Notes: generated by a model from the sequence alone, not told the origin. 64,000 bases of DNA from UBA4615 sp046046245 (GCA_046046245.1 JBJOKE010000046.1:1-64000), one strand, 5' to 3'; positions 23,993 through 33,824 are shown, numbered from the stretch's first letter. Numbers and translations: made by a program.

Positions 23993-24342
23993 CCGACTGC
24001 GGGATCGCTTGCGCGTCGGTGCTTAGCCGTCTCGATTTCGGGACGGTTTCGCGCTACGCGAGGCGTTCCCGGGGCCGGGGGATTTCGGTGTCGGAAATGG
24101 TCCGTCTTCTGTCAGTTCTCACGAAGTCGAGAGTCTCGGCGTCGAGGTCTTGCGCGCCCGTGAGGCTTGCGGCCTCGTCATTGCTCTCGGCGGCGTTACT
24201 CATCCGGCGTCCGGTAGGCCTTCGGCGTCGGCACTGGGTCGCGTTCGTCGACGGAAAGCCCTTCGATCCCGAGATTGGACGGCATCGGAAGGTCTACCCC
24301 AGGGATGGCTGGATCGTCGACGTGATCGTCGAGGTGAAGTGA
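23989..24342 (+). CDS. C39-like papain-fold protein
   Basis: 117 residues. TDCGIACASVL places a Cys at residue 4, and RRHWVAFVDGKPFDPEIG gives His82 and Asp93, the order expected of a C39-like cysteine peptidase triad. Similar small proteins occur near phage packaging genes. The Cys is very close to the N-terminus, with no room for a leader. Whether it cuts a phage or host protein is unknown. It overlaps both neighbours by one codon. Confidence 0.7.
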   Translation: MTDCGIACASVLSRLDFGTVSRYARRSRGRGISVSEMVRLLSVLTKSRVSASRSCAPVRLAASSLLSAALLIRRPVGLRRRHWVAFVDGKPFDPEIGRHRKVYPRDGWIVDVIVEVK

Positions 24343-24770
24343 TGAGCGACGACACAGGCAAGAAGTCCCCGGGGCGCAAGCCCTTCACGCCCACCGCCCA
24401 CCAGAGACAGATGGTGAAGACCCTTGCGGGTTACGGGATGCGTGAGCCCGAGATCTGCGAGCTCGTCCTCGATGCAAAGGGACAGCCAATCTCAGAGAAG
24501 ACGCTGCGCAAGTACTTCAAGCGTGAGCTAGGGAGCGGGCACGTCACGGCCAACTCCAAGGTAGCGGACACGCTTTATCGGATGGCGACGTCCGGCGCGA
24601 ACGTGGCCGCAACGATCTTCTGGATGAAGACCCGCGCCCGATGGCGCGAGACCGACAGGCTGGAGATCACGGGAGGCGATGCCGATTCCAACCCCGTGGC
24701 GGTCGCTATCGTCCCCGCGAAGGTTTCGACACCGGAAAGCTCTTCCGGCGGCGAGGGAGAGGATCGATGA
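24342..24770 (+). CDS. terminase small subunit-like protein
   Basis: 142 residues starting MSDDTGKKSPGRKPFTPTAHQRQMVKTLAGYGMREPEICELVLDAKGQPISEKTLRKYFKRELG, a helix-turn-helix at about 30-65 as in phage terminase small subunits that recognise pac sites. It lies two genes before the large subunit. The ATG at 24,342 overlaps the previous stop; an open frame extending further upstream runs through the previous gene and is rejected. Confidence 0.78.
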   Translation: MSDDTGKKSPGRKPFTPTAHQRQMVKTLAGYGMREPEICELVLDAKGQPISEKTLRKYFKRELGSGHVTANSKVADTLYRMATSGANVAATIFWMKTRARWRETDRLEITGGDADSNPVAVAIVPAKVSTPESSSGGEGEDR

Positions 24771-24943
24771 ACGAGGCACAGATCATCTCCTCGATCGTCC
24801 TGTGTGTCGTCGGCTGGGCCTGCGCTCTCTGGGGCGTTGAATGCGCGCCTACCCCGAGGGCTCGTCTCATCGCCTTCACGCTCGGCGCCCTTCACTGCCT
24901 CCCCTTGCTGTCCGGCCTCTGGGTCGCGGCGATTGCCGGCTGA
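24767..24943 (+). CDS. small two-segment membrane protein
   Basis: 58 residues with two hydrophobic segments (IISSIVLCVVGWACALWGV and LIAFTLGALHCLPLLSGLWVAAIA) joined by a short basic loop. The start overlaps the previous stop by ATGA. Function unknown; a holin-like or accessory membrane role cannot be excluded although the lysis genes are elsewhere. Confidence 0.65.
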   Translation: MNEAQIISSIVLCVVGWACALWGVECAPTPRARLIAFTLGALHCLPLLSGLWVAAIAG

Positions 24944-24961
24944 CGTAGGCGGGAGGTCTCG

Positions 24962-26344
24962 ATGCCGAAAGCCAAGCCCCCCGTGATCTGGGAGCCCACC
25001 CAGAAGCAAGCGGAATTCCTATCCTGCGACGCCGAAGAAGTCCTGTACGGCGGGAGCGCGGGCGGGGGCAAGTCGGACGCCCTCCTCATCGATGCGCTTG
25101 GCCTGGCCCAGGGGGCCATCCAGATCTCCGGATATACGGCGCTTCTCGTTCGCAAGACCTACGGCGACCTTGGGCAGCTCATCAAGCGCTCGATGGATCT
25201 CTATCCCCGGATCGTTCCGGGCGCGAAATTCACGCAAACGAAGAACGTATGGGACTTCCCCTCGGGTGCTCAGGTCCTCTTCGCCTATGCCGACGCCGAG
25301 AGCGACAAGGACCGATTCCAGGGCAAGGAATTCCAGTACATCGCGATCGACGAGCTCACGCAACACCCCACGCCGGGCCTCTACGAGAACTTGATTTCAC
25401 GCCTCCGAGCCCCGGAGCGTATGAAGATCAAGAAGTACGTCCGCGCGACCTGTAACCCCGGGGGCCCGGGGCATGCATGGGTGCGGCAGAGGTTCGACAT
25501 TCCCGATGACGGAAGGTCTTCCGGCGTCGATGTGGATCTCGGCGGCGGAAAGACCTGGCGCAGACGTTTCATCCCGGCGCGTATCACGGACAACCCGCAT
25601 CTGTCGGGTACCGGCTACGCGGAACAGCTCTCGATGCTCTCCGAGATGGAGCGTCGGGCGCTGCTGGAAGGGCGTTGGGACGTCGTCGAGGTACGCGGGC
25701 AGATCTACAAGGCCGAGCTCGAGGCGCTTGTCCGGGGCGATCGCCTGACGTCGGTCCCCTACGAGCCGAACCTTCCGGTGCACACCGCCTGGGACCTCGG
25801 GATCAACGACCCGACCGCGATCTGGTTCTTCCAGATCCACGGCCGCGAGGTCCGGGTGATCGACTATTACGAGTCGAACAACGAGGCCATCCCGCATTTC
25901 GTCAAGGTCCTCCGGGATAAGGGCTACATCTACGGCGACCACTGGGGCCCCCACGACATCGTCGTCAGGTCGTTGAACGATGGCCTCTCCCGTTTCGACA
26001 CCGCCAAGGCTCTCGGCGTCACTTTCAAGATGGTCCCGCGCGGAAACATCGCAGACGGGATTCACGCGGTCCGGATGGTGCTGCCGCGTGTGTGGATGGA
26101 CAAGGAAAGGTGCAAGCGCGGCTGGGAGGCGCTCACCAACTACAGGTCCAAGTGGAACGAGGCGATGGGGACGTTCAGCGCCGAGCCCATCCACGACTGG
26201 GCGTCGAACGGATCGGACGCGTTCCGGTATCTCGCCACCGTCGTCAACAAATCGTCACCGAAATCTTCGGCGCCGAAATCGATCTACTCCGGCTTCGATT
26301 ACTCATATTCAGCGGGCGGAGAGGCCGGCTGGATGGCCTCCTGA
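24962..26344 (+). CDS. terL: terminase large subunit
   Basis: 460 residues. Walker A GGSAGGGKSD at 30-39, Walker B in FQYIAIDELTQ near 120, coupling motif ATCNPGG, and an RNase-H-like nuclease beginning HTAWDLGINDPTAIWFF near 275. The packaging motor cuts and pumps DNA into the prohead through the portal. GGGAGG precedes the ATG. Confidence 0.96.
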   Translation: MPKAKPPVIWEPTQKQAEFLSCDAEEVLYGGSAGGGKSDALLIDALGLAQGAIQISGYTALLVRKTYGDLGQLIKRSMDLYPRIVPGAKFTQTKNVWDFPSGAQVLFAYADAESDKDRFQGKEFQYIAIDELTQHPTPGLYENLISRLRAPERMKIKKYVRATCNPGGPGHAWVRQRFDIPDDGRSSGVDVDLGGGKTWRRRFIPARITDNPHLSGTGYAEQLSMLSEMERRALLEGRWDVVEVRGQIYKAELEALVRGDRLTSVPYEPNLPVHTAWDLGINDPTAIWFFQIHGREVRVIDYYESNNEAIPHFVKVLRDKGYIYGDHWGPHDIVVRSLNDGLSRFDTAKALGVTFKMVPRGNIADGIHAVRMVLPRVWMDKERCKRGWEALTNYRSKWNEAMGTFSAEPIHDWASNGSDAFRYLATVVNKSSPKSSAPKSIYSGFDYSYSAGGEAGWMAS

Positions 26345-26354
26345 GCGGTAACCC

Positions 26355-28694
26355 ATGGCAAAGAACAAGAAGCGCGTCGAAGCGCGAAGAGACGACGACG
26401 ACAGCGATTTCCTCAAGGAAGCGCGCGAACGATTCGAGCGGATCGCCTCTGACGAGTCGGACGAGCGCGTCCAGATGCTCGACGACATCAAATTCCAGGC
26501 GGGCGAACAGTGGCCGGAGAAGCTTCGCGCCGACCGTGAGCGCGGGCCGAACGCCCGCCCCTGTCTCGTCGTCGACAAGCTTTCCCAGTACCACAGGCAG
26601 GTCGTCAACGATTCGAGGCAGAACCGCCCCGGCGCGAAGATCCGCCCCGTCGACAGCCAATCGGATCCGAAGGTCGCCGACCTTCTGCAGGGTCTCGTCA
26701 GGGGCATCGAGGACGCATCGAACGCGGACACGGCCTATGACACCGCGATCTCTCACGCGGCGGGCCCCGGTCGCGGCTGGATCCGCGTGTGCTCGGAGTA
26801 CTCCGACCCGGAGAGCTTTCAACAGGAGCTGCGCATCAAGCGCGTCCCGAACATCTTTTCGGTCTACGCGTCGGACTACTCGGAGCCGGACGGTTCCGAC
26901 ATCGATCACGCTTTCGTCGTCGAAGAAATCGACGAAGACGAGTTCGAGGATCGATTCCCCGATGCCGAGCCCGTCGACTGGAAGGCCGAGGCCCCGAGGG
27001 TCGGCGACTGGTACGCGAACGGGAAGGTCCGCGTCGCTGAATACTGGTACACCGTACGCGAGAAGCGCCTGATGCACCTTCTCGAGGACGGCTCTGTCGT
27101 CACCGATGAAGAGGTGAAGAAGGCGATCGAGGAAGGCGTCACGCCGCCGGCGATCTCGGAGTCGAGACGTCTTGATTCCAAGCGCGTGAAGTTCGCCCTG
27201 ATCTCCGGCGCGCAGGTTCTCGAACGCCGTGACGATTGGCCGGGCCGGTTCATCCCGCTCGTCCCCGTTCACGGAAACGAGATTTGGGTCGAGGGCCAGC
27301 GGCGACTGTCCGGGCTGATTCGCGCCGCGAAGGATCCGCAGCGCCTCTACAACTTCAGCCGTTCCGCGTTCGCCGAGCGTGTCGCCCTCTCGCCCAAGGC
27401 CCCGTGGCTCGTCGCCGAGGGTCAGATCGAGGGATACGAGGACCAGTGGGCGACCGCGAACACCGCGAATCACTCACATCTTCCGTACAAGCCGGTCGAT
27501 CTGAACGGTCAGGCCGTCCCTCCCCCGACGCGTCTTCCGGCGGCCGACGTTCCGTCGGGCTTCGCCCAGGACATGCAGCTCGCCGAACACGACATTCAGG
27601 CGGCGGTCGGGATGTACGCGGCTTCACTGGGTGCGCCCAGCAACGAGAAGTCAGGCAAGGCGATCCTCGCGCGCCAGCGTGAGGGAGATATGTCGACCTT
27701 CCACTACCACGACAACCTCGCCAAGGCGCAGCGCCACGTCGTCCGGATCCTGCTCGACCTGATCCCCGCCTTCTACGACACGCGCCGCGTCGTTCGCATC
27801 CTCGGCGAAGACGGGACTCACCAGCTCGCCCAGATCGACCCGAAGGCGAAAGGCGTCCAATCCGTCGGCGCGATGCAGGTCTTCAACCCTGGCGCGGGTC
27901 GATACGACGTGACGATCACGACGGGCCCGAGCTACTCGACGAAACGCCAGGAGGCGGCCGAGTACCTCACGCAGATGGTCCAGCAACAGCCGAACCTGAT
28001 GCAGATCGGCGGCGATATCGTGTTCAGGGCTCTGGATATGCCGTACGCCGACGAGCTCGCCGAGCGGATGAAGCTCCTGCTTCCGCCGCAGATCGCACAG
28101 GCCGAGCAACAGAAGAAGATGGCCGAGCTCCCGGCGCAGGTCCAGCAGGCGATGCAGATGGCCGATCAGGCCGTCCAGCAGGCTCAACAGCAGGTCCAGC
28201 AGGCCGTTCAGGCTGCCCAGCAGGCGATCGCCGAGGCCGAGGCCGCGAAGAACGACAACGCGCTCAAGCAGGCCGAGATCCAGCTCAAGTTCCGCGAGCT
28301 CCAGGTGAAAGAAGCCGAGGTCAACGCGAAGCTCTACGCCGAGCAGGCGCGCCTCTCGGCCCCGCAACCCGAGCCCGGCACCGGAAACCGTCCCGCCAAC
28401 GGAAGCGGTTCCGGCGTCGTCGTCAACGTTCCGGTGTCGATTCGTTCCGGCGGCGAGAAGAAGCCCCTGAGCAATGCGCGCGCGGTCCCGATGCCTGACG
28501 GCTCGTTTGTCATGCAGGCGGAGATCGAGGACGACGAGGGCGATCCGTTGAAGGCCGTAGCGATCCCGCAGGCGGACGGGACGTTCGTCCTCGGGCGCGC
28601 GGAAAAGGAAGAGAAGCCCGAGCCGGTTCAGGTGGCGATCGCCACGCCGCTGCCCGATGGGTCTTTCGCCCTCGAAAAAACCTATATGGCCTGA
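26355..28694 (+). CDS. P22-type portal protein
   Basis: 779 residues. The N-terminal half (RPCLVVDKLSQYHRQVVNDSRQNRPGAKIRPVDSQSDPKVADLLQGLVRGIE) and the core with NFSRSAFAERVALSPKAPWLVAEGQIEGYEDQW and AAVGMYAASLGAPSNEKSGKAILARQREGDMSTFHYHDN match P22-like portals. Residues about 590-690 are a Gln/Ala-rich coiled coil, as in the portal barrel. The last 90 residues contain two short repeats (VPMPDGSFVMQ and IPQADGTFVLG and TPLPDGSFALE), which are an unusual C-terminal addition. Confidence 0.93.
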   Translation: MAKNKKRVEARRDDDDSDFLKEARERFERIASDESDERVQMLDDIKFQAGEQWPEKLRADRERGPNARPCLVVDKLSQYHRQVVNDSRQNRPGAKIRPVDSQSDPKVADLLQGLVRGIEDASNADTAYDTAISHAAGPGRGWIRVCSEYSDPESFQQELRIKRVPNIFSVYASDYSEPDGSDIDHAFVVEEIDEDEFEDRFPDAEPVDWKAEAPRVGDWYANGKVRVAEYWYTVREKRLMHLLEDGSVVTDEEVKKAIEEGVTPPAISESRRLDSKRVKFALISGAQVLERRDDWPGRFIPLVPVHGNEIWVEGQRRLSGLIRAAKDPQRLYNFSRSAFAERVALSPKAPWLVAEGQIEGYEDQWATANTANHSHLPYKPVDLNGQAVPPPTRLPAADVPSGFAQDMQLAEHDIQAAVGMYAASLGAPSNEKSGKAILARQREGDMSTFHYHDNLAKAQRHVVRILLDLIPAFYDTRRVVRILGEDGTHQLAQIDPKAKGVQSVGAMQVFNPGAGRYDVTITTGPSYSTKRQEAAEYLTQMVQQQPNLMQIGGDIVFRALDMPYADELAERMKLLLPPQIAQAEQQKKMAELPAQVQQAMQMADQAVQQAQQQVQQAVQAAQQAIAEAEAAKNDNALKQAEIQLKFRELQVKEAEVNAKLYAEQARLSAPQPEPGTGNRPANGSGSGVVVNVPVSIRSGGEKKPLSNARAVPMPDGSFVMQAEIEDDEGDPLKAVAIPQADGTFVLGRAEKEEKPEPVQVAIATPLPDGSFALEKTYMA

Positions 28695-28718
28695 TCGGGC
28701 CGATAACAAGGAAGAACA

Positions 28719-30191
28719 ATGAGCAACGTCTCCATCCTCGACGCCGCAAACGCTACAGTAAAGATCGACACCTTCCAGCGAACGGACGGCGCCGACGTCG
28801 TACAAACCCAAGCCACCGCGATCGTCGACCCCGCGAACGGCAACCCGCTCAGGCCCGCCGCCGACGGCACGATGCCCTCGAAGGTCGTCGAGTCAGTCCT
28901 GCCGATCGGGGCGGCATCAGAGGCGACGCTCGTCGCACTGCTGGCGCGCCTTCCGGCGTTGCTGTCCAGCGGCCGCATCGCGACACAGGACGCTGCCTTC
29001 GACCCCGTCGGTGAAAAGATGCTCGCTGGCACCGCTCGAGAAAAACTCTATTGCACGACTCTCGACAGCTCCGCGACCGGCGACTGGGACCTTGTGGAAA
29101 CGGGCTCAGGGATGACGATCTCGGTCGGCGGCGGCGCTGTGGCCGGCTCCGTCCCGCACACTGTCATCGCGTCGGGAACGACTGCGAGCGCACGCACGGT
29201 GTTTCTTTCAAAAACGACGTTCCGCGCGCCTGTAGAGCTCAGATATCAGATCTCTTCATCGCAACGCATTGCGAACAACTCGTTGAGGATTGGTCTCGTC
29301 GAGGTCGACCCCGTCACCGAGGCGCTGCTCACCGATACGTCGATCGTCACGGCCCCGGCTGTACTCAACGCCAGAAACGCGGCGATGGCGGAGTGGTCCG
29401 GCACGGTCGCCACGACCGGCTCGATGCTCGCCCGCGCCGGTGGTTCGGCAATTGACACAATCGCGAACGCATACGCCGCCGGGTACACGACTGTAGCGAC
29501 TGGAACCACGCCGAACTGGATCGCCGCCACGATCTTCTCTCTATCGCTTGAGCGCGACCGAGTCACGACTCGCGGCTGGGCCCTCAACGCGCTCACCAAC
29601 GCGGGCGCCCAATTCGCGGCCGATCGCGTGATTCCGGACCCAACGAAGAAATACAAAGTCGCGGTGATCGTCGAGAACGGCGCGGTCGCCCCTGCGAGCA
29701 GCACGGACTGGCGTGTGCACCTCGTCAACCTGCTCGATGCGACGCGGTTCGACGTCAGCGCGCGGCACTCAGGATCAACCGACGCGACGAGGGGCTTTCC
29801 GGTCACCGGATCTGTCGTCGTCTCGTCCGCGACGCTTGCCGCCAACTCGACGGTCATCACGAACACGGCCCCGATCATCTACGCCGACACCACGACCAAC
29901 CTGGCGGCCGCCGCGACATTCACGGGCACGGCTAGAGATGGCGGAACAACCGTGACGTATCAAGACATTTCGGTACTGTGCGCGAGCCCGACAGACGGCA
30001 CGCTTGAGATCTATCAGGGGGCAGCAACACCGCCGACCTACCGGGTCAAGGCCGTCCCTGTCACCGCGAACGCCCCGGTCGAGGTGACGATGCCGCTGGC
30101 GTCCAGGTACTGGCAGGTCAGATTCATCAACGGCTCGACCGCACAGACAGGCTCCGCGTTTCAGATCACGTCGATGATGAGAAGGATCTGA
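28719..30191 (+). CDS. unknown virion protein, probable head decoration or fibre
   Basis: 490 residues, Ala/Thr/Ser-rich and beta-rich, between portal and scaffold. The first 50 residues resemble the structural proteins that begin with short beta repeats (DTFQRTDGADVVQTQA); the middle (residues 95-300) looks like a jelly-roll carbohydrate-binding fold (WDLVETGSGMTISVGGG). A capsid decoration or head fibre is inferred from position only. AAGGAAG lies before the ATG. Confidence 0.72.
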   Translation: MSNVSILDAANATVKIDTFQRTDGADVVQTQATAIVDPANGNPLRPAADGTMPSKVVESVLPIGAASEATLVALLARLPALLSSGRIATQDAAFDPVGEKMLAGTAREKLYCTTLDSSATGDWDLVETGSGMTISVGGGAVAGSVPHTVIASGTTASARTVFLSKTTFRAPVELRYQISSSQRIANNSLRIGLVEVDPVTEALLTDTSIVTAPAVLNARNAAMAEWSGTVATTGSMLARAGGSAIDTIANAYAAGYTTVATGTTPNWIAATIFSLSLERDRVTTRGWALNALTNAGAQFAADRVIPDPTKKYKVAVIVENGAVAPASSTDWRVHLVNLLDATRFDVSARHSGSTDATRGFPVTGSVVVSSATLAANSTVITNTAPIIYADTTTNLAAAATFTGTARDGGTTVTYQDISVLCASPTDGTLEIYQGAATPPTYRVKAVPVTANAPVEVTMPLASRYWQVRFINGSTAQTGSAFQITSMMRRI

Positions 30192-30192
30192 G

Positions 30193-30330
30193 ATGGACTT
30201 CCGCCCTGACATCGCCCACATCACGGGTCCGACGGGCGCCGTGTATCAGGTATTGAACACGGACGGAGACGACTGGGACGAGCCCGCAACGCGCGCCCAG
30301 TACCAGTCGACCGAATACTCCGAGGACTGA
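30193..30330 (+). CDS. small acidic phage protein, 45 residues
   Basis: MDFRPDIAHITGPTGAVYQVLNTDGDDWDEP...YQSTEYSED. AAGGA lies close upstream and the stop is three bases before the next ATG, whose own GAGGA site lies in this gene's end. Not recognised. Position suggests a minor virion or assembly protein. Confidence 0.6.
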   Translation: MDFRPDIAHITGPTGAVYQVLNTDGDDWDEPATRAQYQSTEYSED

Positions 30331-30333
30331 TCG

Positions 30334-30873
30334 ATGCTGCTCCTACTGCTACGCAATCGAGCGGCCGTCCAGCCCCCGATCGTCATCACGCCGGACCAGC
30401 CGACCGGCGGATCGATCGGGCTGATCCTGAAGGCCAAGCGTGAGCGTTCCACCGCCGAGATCCGTCTCGAACGCGAGAGGCTCGGCATCGTCGCGCCCGA
30501 GAAGAAGCTCACAGAGGCCAAGAAGGCGATCGTCCGGCAGGCCGCCAAGACGATCCGTCAGTCCCCGAAGGATCTGACGCGCCCCGTCGATATGGTCCAC
30601 GTACTGCAAGCGCTTGCCCAGCAGGCGGGCCAGGACTACGAGCGCGCACAGTACGAGATGCTCAGGCGCGAGCTCGCCCGACAGGCAGAGGAAGAGCAGG
30701 CCCTCGCCCAGGCGCTCGAGATGGCACAGACCGAACAGGCCATTCAGCAGGCGATGGAGGAGGAGCGTGAGCGCCTCCAGACTCTCGCCGCCGAGATTGC
30801 CGAGGCCGAGAGGCAATTCCGCGCCCGACAGGCAGCCGTCGTCTCAGCCCTATGGGCCTTCGTCAACCGATAG
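30334..30873 (+). CDS. coiled-coil phage protein, 179 residues
   Basis: A hydrophobic start (MLLLLLRNRAA) is followed by a conserved-looking KAKRERSTAEIRLERERLGI and a long Glu/Gln/Ala-rich coiled coil (about 100-170). Function unknown; its location between a decoration-like protein and the scaffold suggests head morphogenesis. The GAGGA site lies 10 bases ahead of the ATG. Confidence 0.68.
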   Translation: MLLLLLRNRAAVQPPIVITPDQPTGGSIGLILKAKRERSTAEIRLERERLGIVAPEKKLTEAKKAIVRQAAKTIRQSPKDLTRPVDMVHVLQALAQQAGQDYERAQYEMLRRELARQAEEEQALAQALEMAQTEQAIQQAMEEERERLQTLAAEIAEAERQFRARQAAVVSALWAFVNR

Positions 30874-30882
30874 AGTTTTCTG

Positions 30883-30910
30883 TTGCCCATAGGATAGTCT
30901 TTGCTATTCT
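30883..30910 (+). promoter_or_regulatory. late promoter before scaffold and coat genes
   Basis: TTGCCC (30,883-30,888), 16-bp spacer with GATAGTC (30,893-30,899), TATTCT -10 (30,905-30,910). ATAGTCTTTGCTAT is a 14-bp dyad (ATAG-N6-CTAT) overlapping the -10. Same arrangement as at 22,456. Confidence 0.75.
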
Positions 30911-30990
30911 ATAAGTGAGGCGGTACGTGTACGCCTCACCTCATCACCAGCACACGGTCCAACCACGGCCACCTCCCCGGCCGGAGAAGA

Positions 30991-31830
30991 ATGTCCGACG
31001 AGACGAACGCGGGAACGGATTTCACCCAGGACGGCGCAATGCCGGCCGAAGATCCGCAGGTCGCTATCGACGCCGAATCGACCACGGCAACGGAGGATGC
31101 CTCCGCAGGAGCAACGGACAACGACGACCAGGACGCAGAGCGCCCGGGCAACGTCAGCCGGAATCTCCAGAAGCGCATCGATCGGCTCACCCGGAGCCGA
31201 TACGAAGCCGAAGCACGAGCTCGACACCTTGAGGAGCAGCTTCGGAACGTGCAGCAACAGCAGGAACAGTCTCCAGCAAGGCAGACACCTGACCAGCCGA
31301 TTCGGCGCGAAGACTTCGAGACGTATGAGGAATACATCGAAGCGCGAGCCGAGGCGCGGGCGGTCAAGCGAATGCGCGAGGAGGTTGCGAGGCAAGAAGC
31401 CGCGCAACGGCAAGCCGCATCACAGGCACACGCTCAAAGCGTTCAGGCCCAGTGGATCGAGCGTGTCGAGTCGGCGCGTGACAAGTTCGATGACTTCGAC
31501 GACGTGATGAACGGCGCGAAGGACGATCTTCCGCCTCACATCCTAGAAGCCTTGATCTATTCCGAGGACGGCGCGGATATCGCGTATCACCTCGCGAAGA
31601 ACCCCAAGGAACTCGACAGGCTTGCAAAACTGCATCCAGTGGCTGCTACCCGGGAGCTGCAACGCTTCGCCGACAAGGTCGCCGGAGCCGCACAGCAAAA
31701 GGAAGTTTCCCGCGCGCCCGCGCCGACCCCGATAGCGGGGTCGAAATCGAAGGCTGGCTTCGACCCAATGAAGCTCAGCGCCGACGAGTGGGCGAGGTGG
31801 AGAAACGAACAAGTCCGAACCCGTCGATAA
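30991..31830 (+). CDS. scaffolding protein
   Basis: 279 residues. Acidic disordered N-terminus (about 1-55), a long charged coiled coil (about 58-160), and a basic C-terminal helix-turn-helix (FDPMKLSADEWARWRNEQVRTRR), the layout of P22-like scaffolding proteins that bind coat. It lies immediately before the coat gene. Confidence 0.85.
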   Translation: MSDETNAGTDFTQDGAMPAEDPQVAIDAESTTATEDASAGATDNDDQDAERPGNVSRNLQKRIDRLTRSRYEAEARARHLEEQLRNVQQQQEQSPARQTPDQPIRREDFETYEEYIEARAEARAVKRMREEVARQEAAQRQAASQAHAQSVQAQWIERVESARDKFDDFDDVMNGAKDDLPPHILEALIYSEDGADIAYHLAKNPKELDRLAKLHPVAATRELQRFADKVAGAAQQKEVSRAPAPTPIAGSKSKAGFDPMKLSADEWARWRNEQVRTRR

Positions 31831-31845
31831 AAAAGATAGCGAGCC

Positions 31846-33039
31846 ATGCCCAACGCACTCCTCACCTCCCAGGTGATCACCCGCGAGTCACTCCGGGTGC
31901 TTCACTCCAAGCTGAACTTCCTCGGCAACATCAATCGTCAGTACGACCAGAGCTTCGCCCAAGCCGGCGCGAAGATCGGCGACACGCTGCGCATCCGGAT
32001 GCCGAACGAATACGTCGTTCGAAACGGCATCACGATGTCCGCTCAGGACACGAACGAGAGCTCGGTGTCGCTGCAGGTCGCGAACGTCAAGGGCGTCGAC
32101 CTGAACTTCACCTCGCAGGAGCTCGCGCTCTCGCTGGATGATTTCAGCAAGCGCATCATCGAGCCAGCGATGAGCACTCTGGCAGCGTCCATCGAAGCCG
32201 ACGCGCTGTCGATGGTGCTTGAGACCCCGGTGGTCAACAACATCGGATCCGCGATTACGCTCAAGCGTGTCCTTGAAGCCCGGAAGGCGCTCCAAGACAA
32301 CCTGGTGCCCGCCGGGAAGCTTATCGGCCTGCTCAACACGCAGGACAACGTCGACCTCGTCGACGGCCTGAAGGGTCTGTTCCACGACTCGAAGGAAGTG
32401 GCGTCGCAGTACCGCGACGGCATCATCGGCCGGACGGCAGGCTTCGATTTCTACGAGTCGACGCTGCTCTCCTCGCAGGCGACCGGAACCGCGGCGGCCG
32501 TGACGACCTACACGGTCAACGGTGCGATGGCGACCGGCGCGACCCAGATCCCGGTCACTGGCGGCACTACCACGTTCAGGAAGGGCGACGTCGTGACGAT
32601 CGCCAACGTCTTCGACGTCCATCCTGAGACCAAGGCCGTGAGGTCGGGTGTGCTCAAGCAGTTCACCGTCGCGACAGACTACGCGGGCGGCGCTGGCAAC
32701 CTGCAGATCATCGGATCGATCGAGGGCCCGACTTCCGCGGGCCGTCAGAACGTGTCCGCGCTTCCTGCGGCCGGCGCTGCAATCTCGAAGATCGGCGGGG
32801 CGAATGCGGTCTACAACCCATCCGTCGTGTTCCACCCGGACGCCTTCACGTTCGCGACCGCCGACCTGCCGATGCCCAACGGCGTCGACTTCAAGGCCCG
32901 CGAAGTGATGGACGGCATCTCGATGTCTCTGGTCCGAGGCTTCAACATTTCCGATCGCAGCTTCCCATGCCGGATCGACGTGTTGTACGGCTTCAAGTCA
33001 CTGCGTCCGCGTCACGCGGTGCGTGTCCTGTCGAACTGA
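31846..33039 (+). CDS. P22-type major coat protein
   Basis: 397 residues. MPNALLTSQVITRESLRVLHSKLNFLGNINRQYDQSF at the N-terminus, DTLRIRMPNEYVVRNG and the C-terminal ISMSLVRGFNISDRSFPCRIDVLYGFKSLRP fit the P22 gp5 coat family of the HK97 fold. Residues about 220-300 (YTVNGAMATGATQIPVTGGTTTFRKGDVVTIANVF) match the insertion domain of that family. A strong terminator follows. Confidence 0.94.
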   Translation: MPNALLTSQVITRESLRVLHSKLNFLGNINRQYDQSFAQAGAKIGDTLRIRMPNEYVVRNGITMSAQDTNESSVSLQVANVKGVDLNFTSQELALSLDDFSKRIIEPAMSTLAASIEADALSMVLETPVVNNIGSAITLKRVLEARKALQDNLVPAGKLIGLLNTQDNVDLVDGLKGLFHDSKEVASQYRDGIIGRTAGFDFYESTLLSSQATGTAAAVTTYTVNGAMATGATQIPVTGGTTTFRKGDVVTIANVFDVHPETKAVRSGVLKQFTVATDYAGGAGNLQIIGSIEGPTSAGRQNVSALPAAGAAISKIGGANAVYNPSVVFHPDAFTFATADLPMPNGVDFKAREVMDGISMSLVRGFNISDRSFPCRIDVLYGFKSLRPRHAVRVLSN

Positions 33040-33060
33040 GCGTCTAGCTAGTCCGACCCT

Positions 33061-33103
33061 AGCGGGGGCGGGGTGAAAGCCCTTCCCCCGCTTTTTATTT
33101 TTT
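33061..33103 (+). terminator. rho-independent terminator after coat gene
   Basis: AGCGGGGG pairs with CCCCCGCT and is followed by TTTTATTTTTT. It would limit readthrough from coat into tail genes, which are needed in fewer copies. Confidence 0.88.
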
Positions 33104-33113
33104 CGAGCTGGAC

Positions 33114-33824
33114 ATGGGAACCAAAGCGCGCGAACTGATCGGCCGGTCTCTCCGGATCCTCGGCGTCTCGGCAACGGGAGAAACGACCTCGGCGGAGGAG
33201 GCACAGGACGCGCTCGCGGCGCTGAACTCGATGCTAGACGCCTGGCGCCTCGACAAGCTCCTCGTGTACGCCATCAAGTCCGAGTCCTTTCCGCTCACGG
33301 CAGGGTCGACGACGTATTCCATCGGACCCGGGAGTACTTTCGACACCGAGAGGCCGGTCAAGATCGAGTCCGCCTTCCTTCGGGACTCTCTCGGCACCGA
33401 CACGCCTGTCGAGGTCGCGACGGAGCAGCAGTACGACGCCATCCGATCGAAGGCTTCGGTCACGGGCCGCCCCGATATGCTCGTCTACCGGGCGACGGTA
33501 CCGAGCGGCCAGGTGATCGTGAGCCCAAAGCCTGATGCGGGCTATACGCTGCATCTGCGGACGTGGTCGCCGCTGTGGCAGTTCTCGAGCCTCGACACCG
33601 AGGTGGACCTGCCCCCGGGATATCGTCGGCTGATCGAGTACTCGCTCGCCGCCGAGCTCTCTCCCGAGTACGAGCGGCAGATCACGCCAGAGGCGGCCGC
33701 GATCATTCGATCGACCCGCGCGGCGATCTCGCGCGCGAACATCCGGCCGGTCTTGCTCAAGAATCCGCTCGTCGATCTCCTCGGCCCGACGGCCACGACT
33801 GACATCACGTCCGGGTGGTTCTGA
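33114..33824 (+). CDS. P22 gp4-like tail accessory factor
   Basis: 236 residues. N-terminal helical ARELIGRSLRILGVSATGETTSAEEAQDALAALNSMLDAW and central PLTAGSTTYSIGPG are typical of the P22 gp4 family, which plugs the portal after packaging. GAGCTGGACATG provides a weak ribosome site. The stop overlaps the next start. Confidence 0.88.
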   Translation: MGTKARELIGRSLRILGVSATGETTSAEEAQDALAALNSMLDAWRLDKLLVYAIKSESFPLTAGSTTYSIGPGSTFDTERPVKIESAFLRDSLGTDTPVEVATEQQYDAIRSKASVTGRPDMLVYRATVPSGQVIVSPKPDAGYTLHLRTWSPLWQFSSLDTEVDLPPGYRRLIEYSLAAELSPEYERQITPEAAAIIRSTRAAISRANIRPVLLKNPLVDLLGPTATTDITSGWF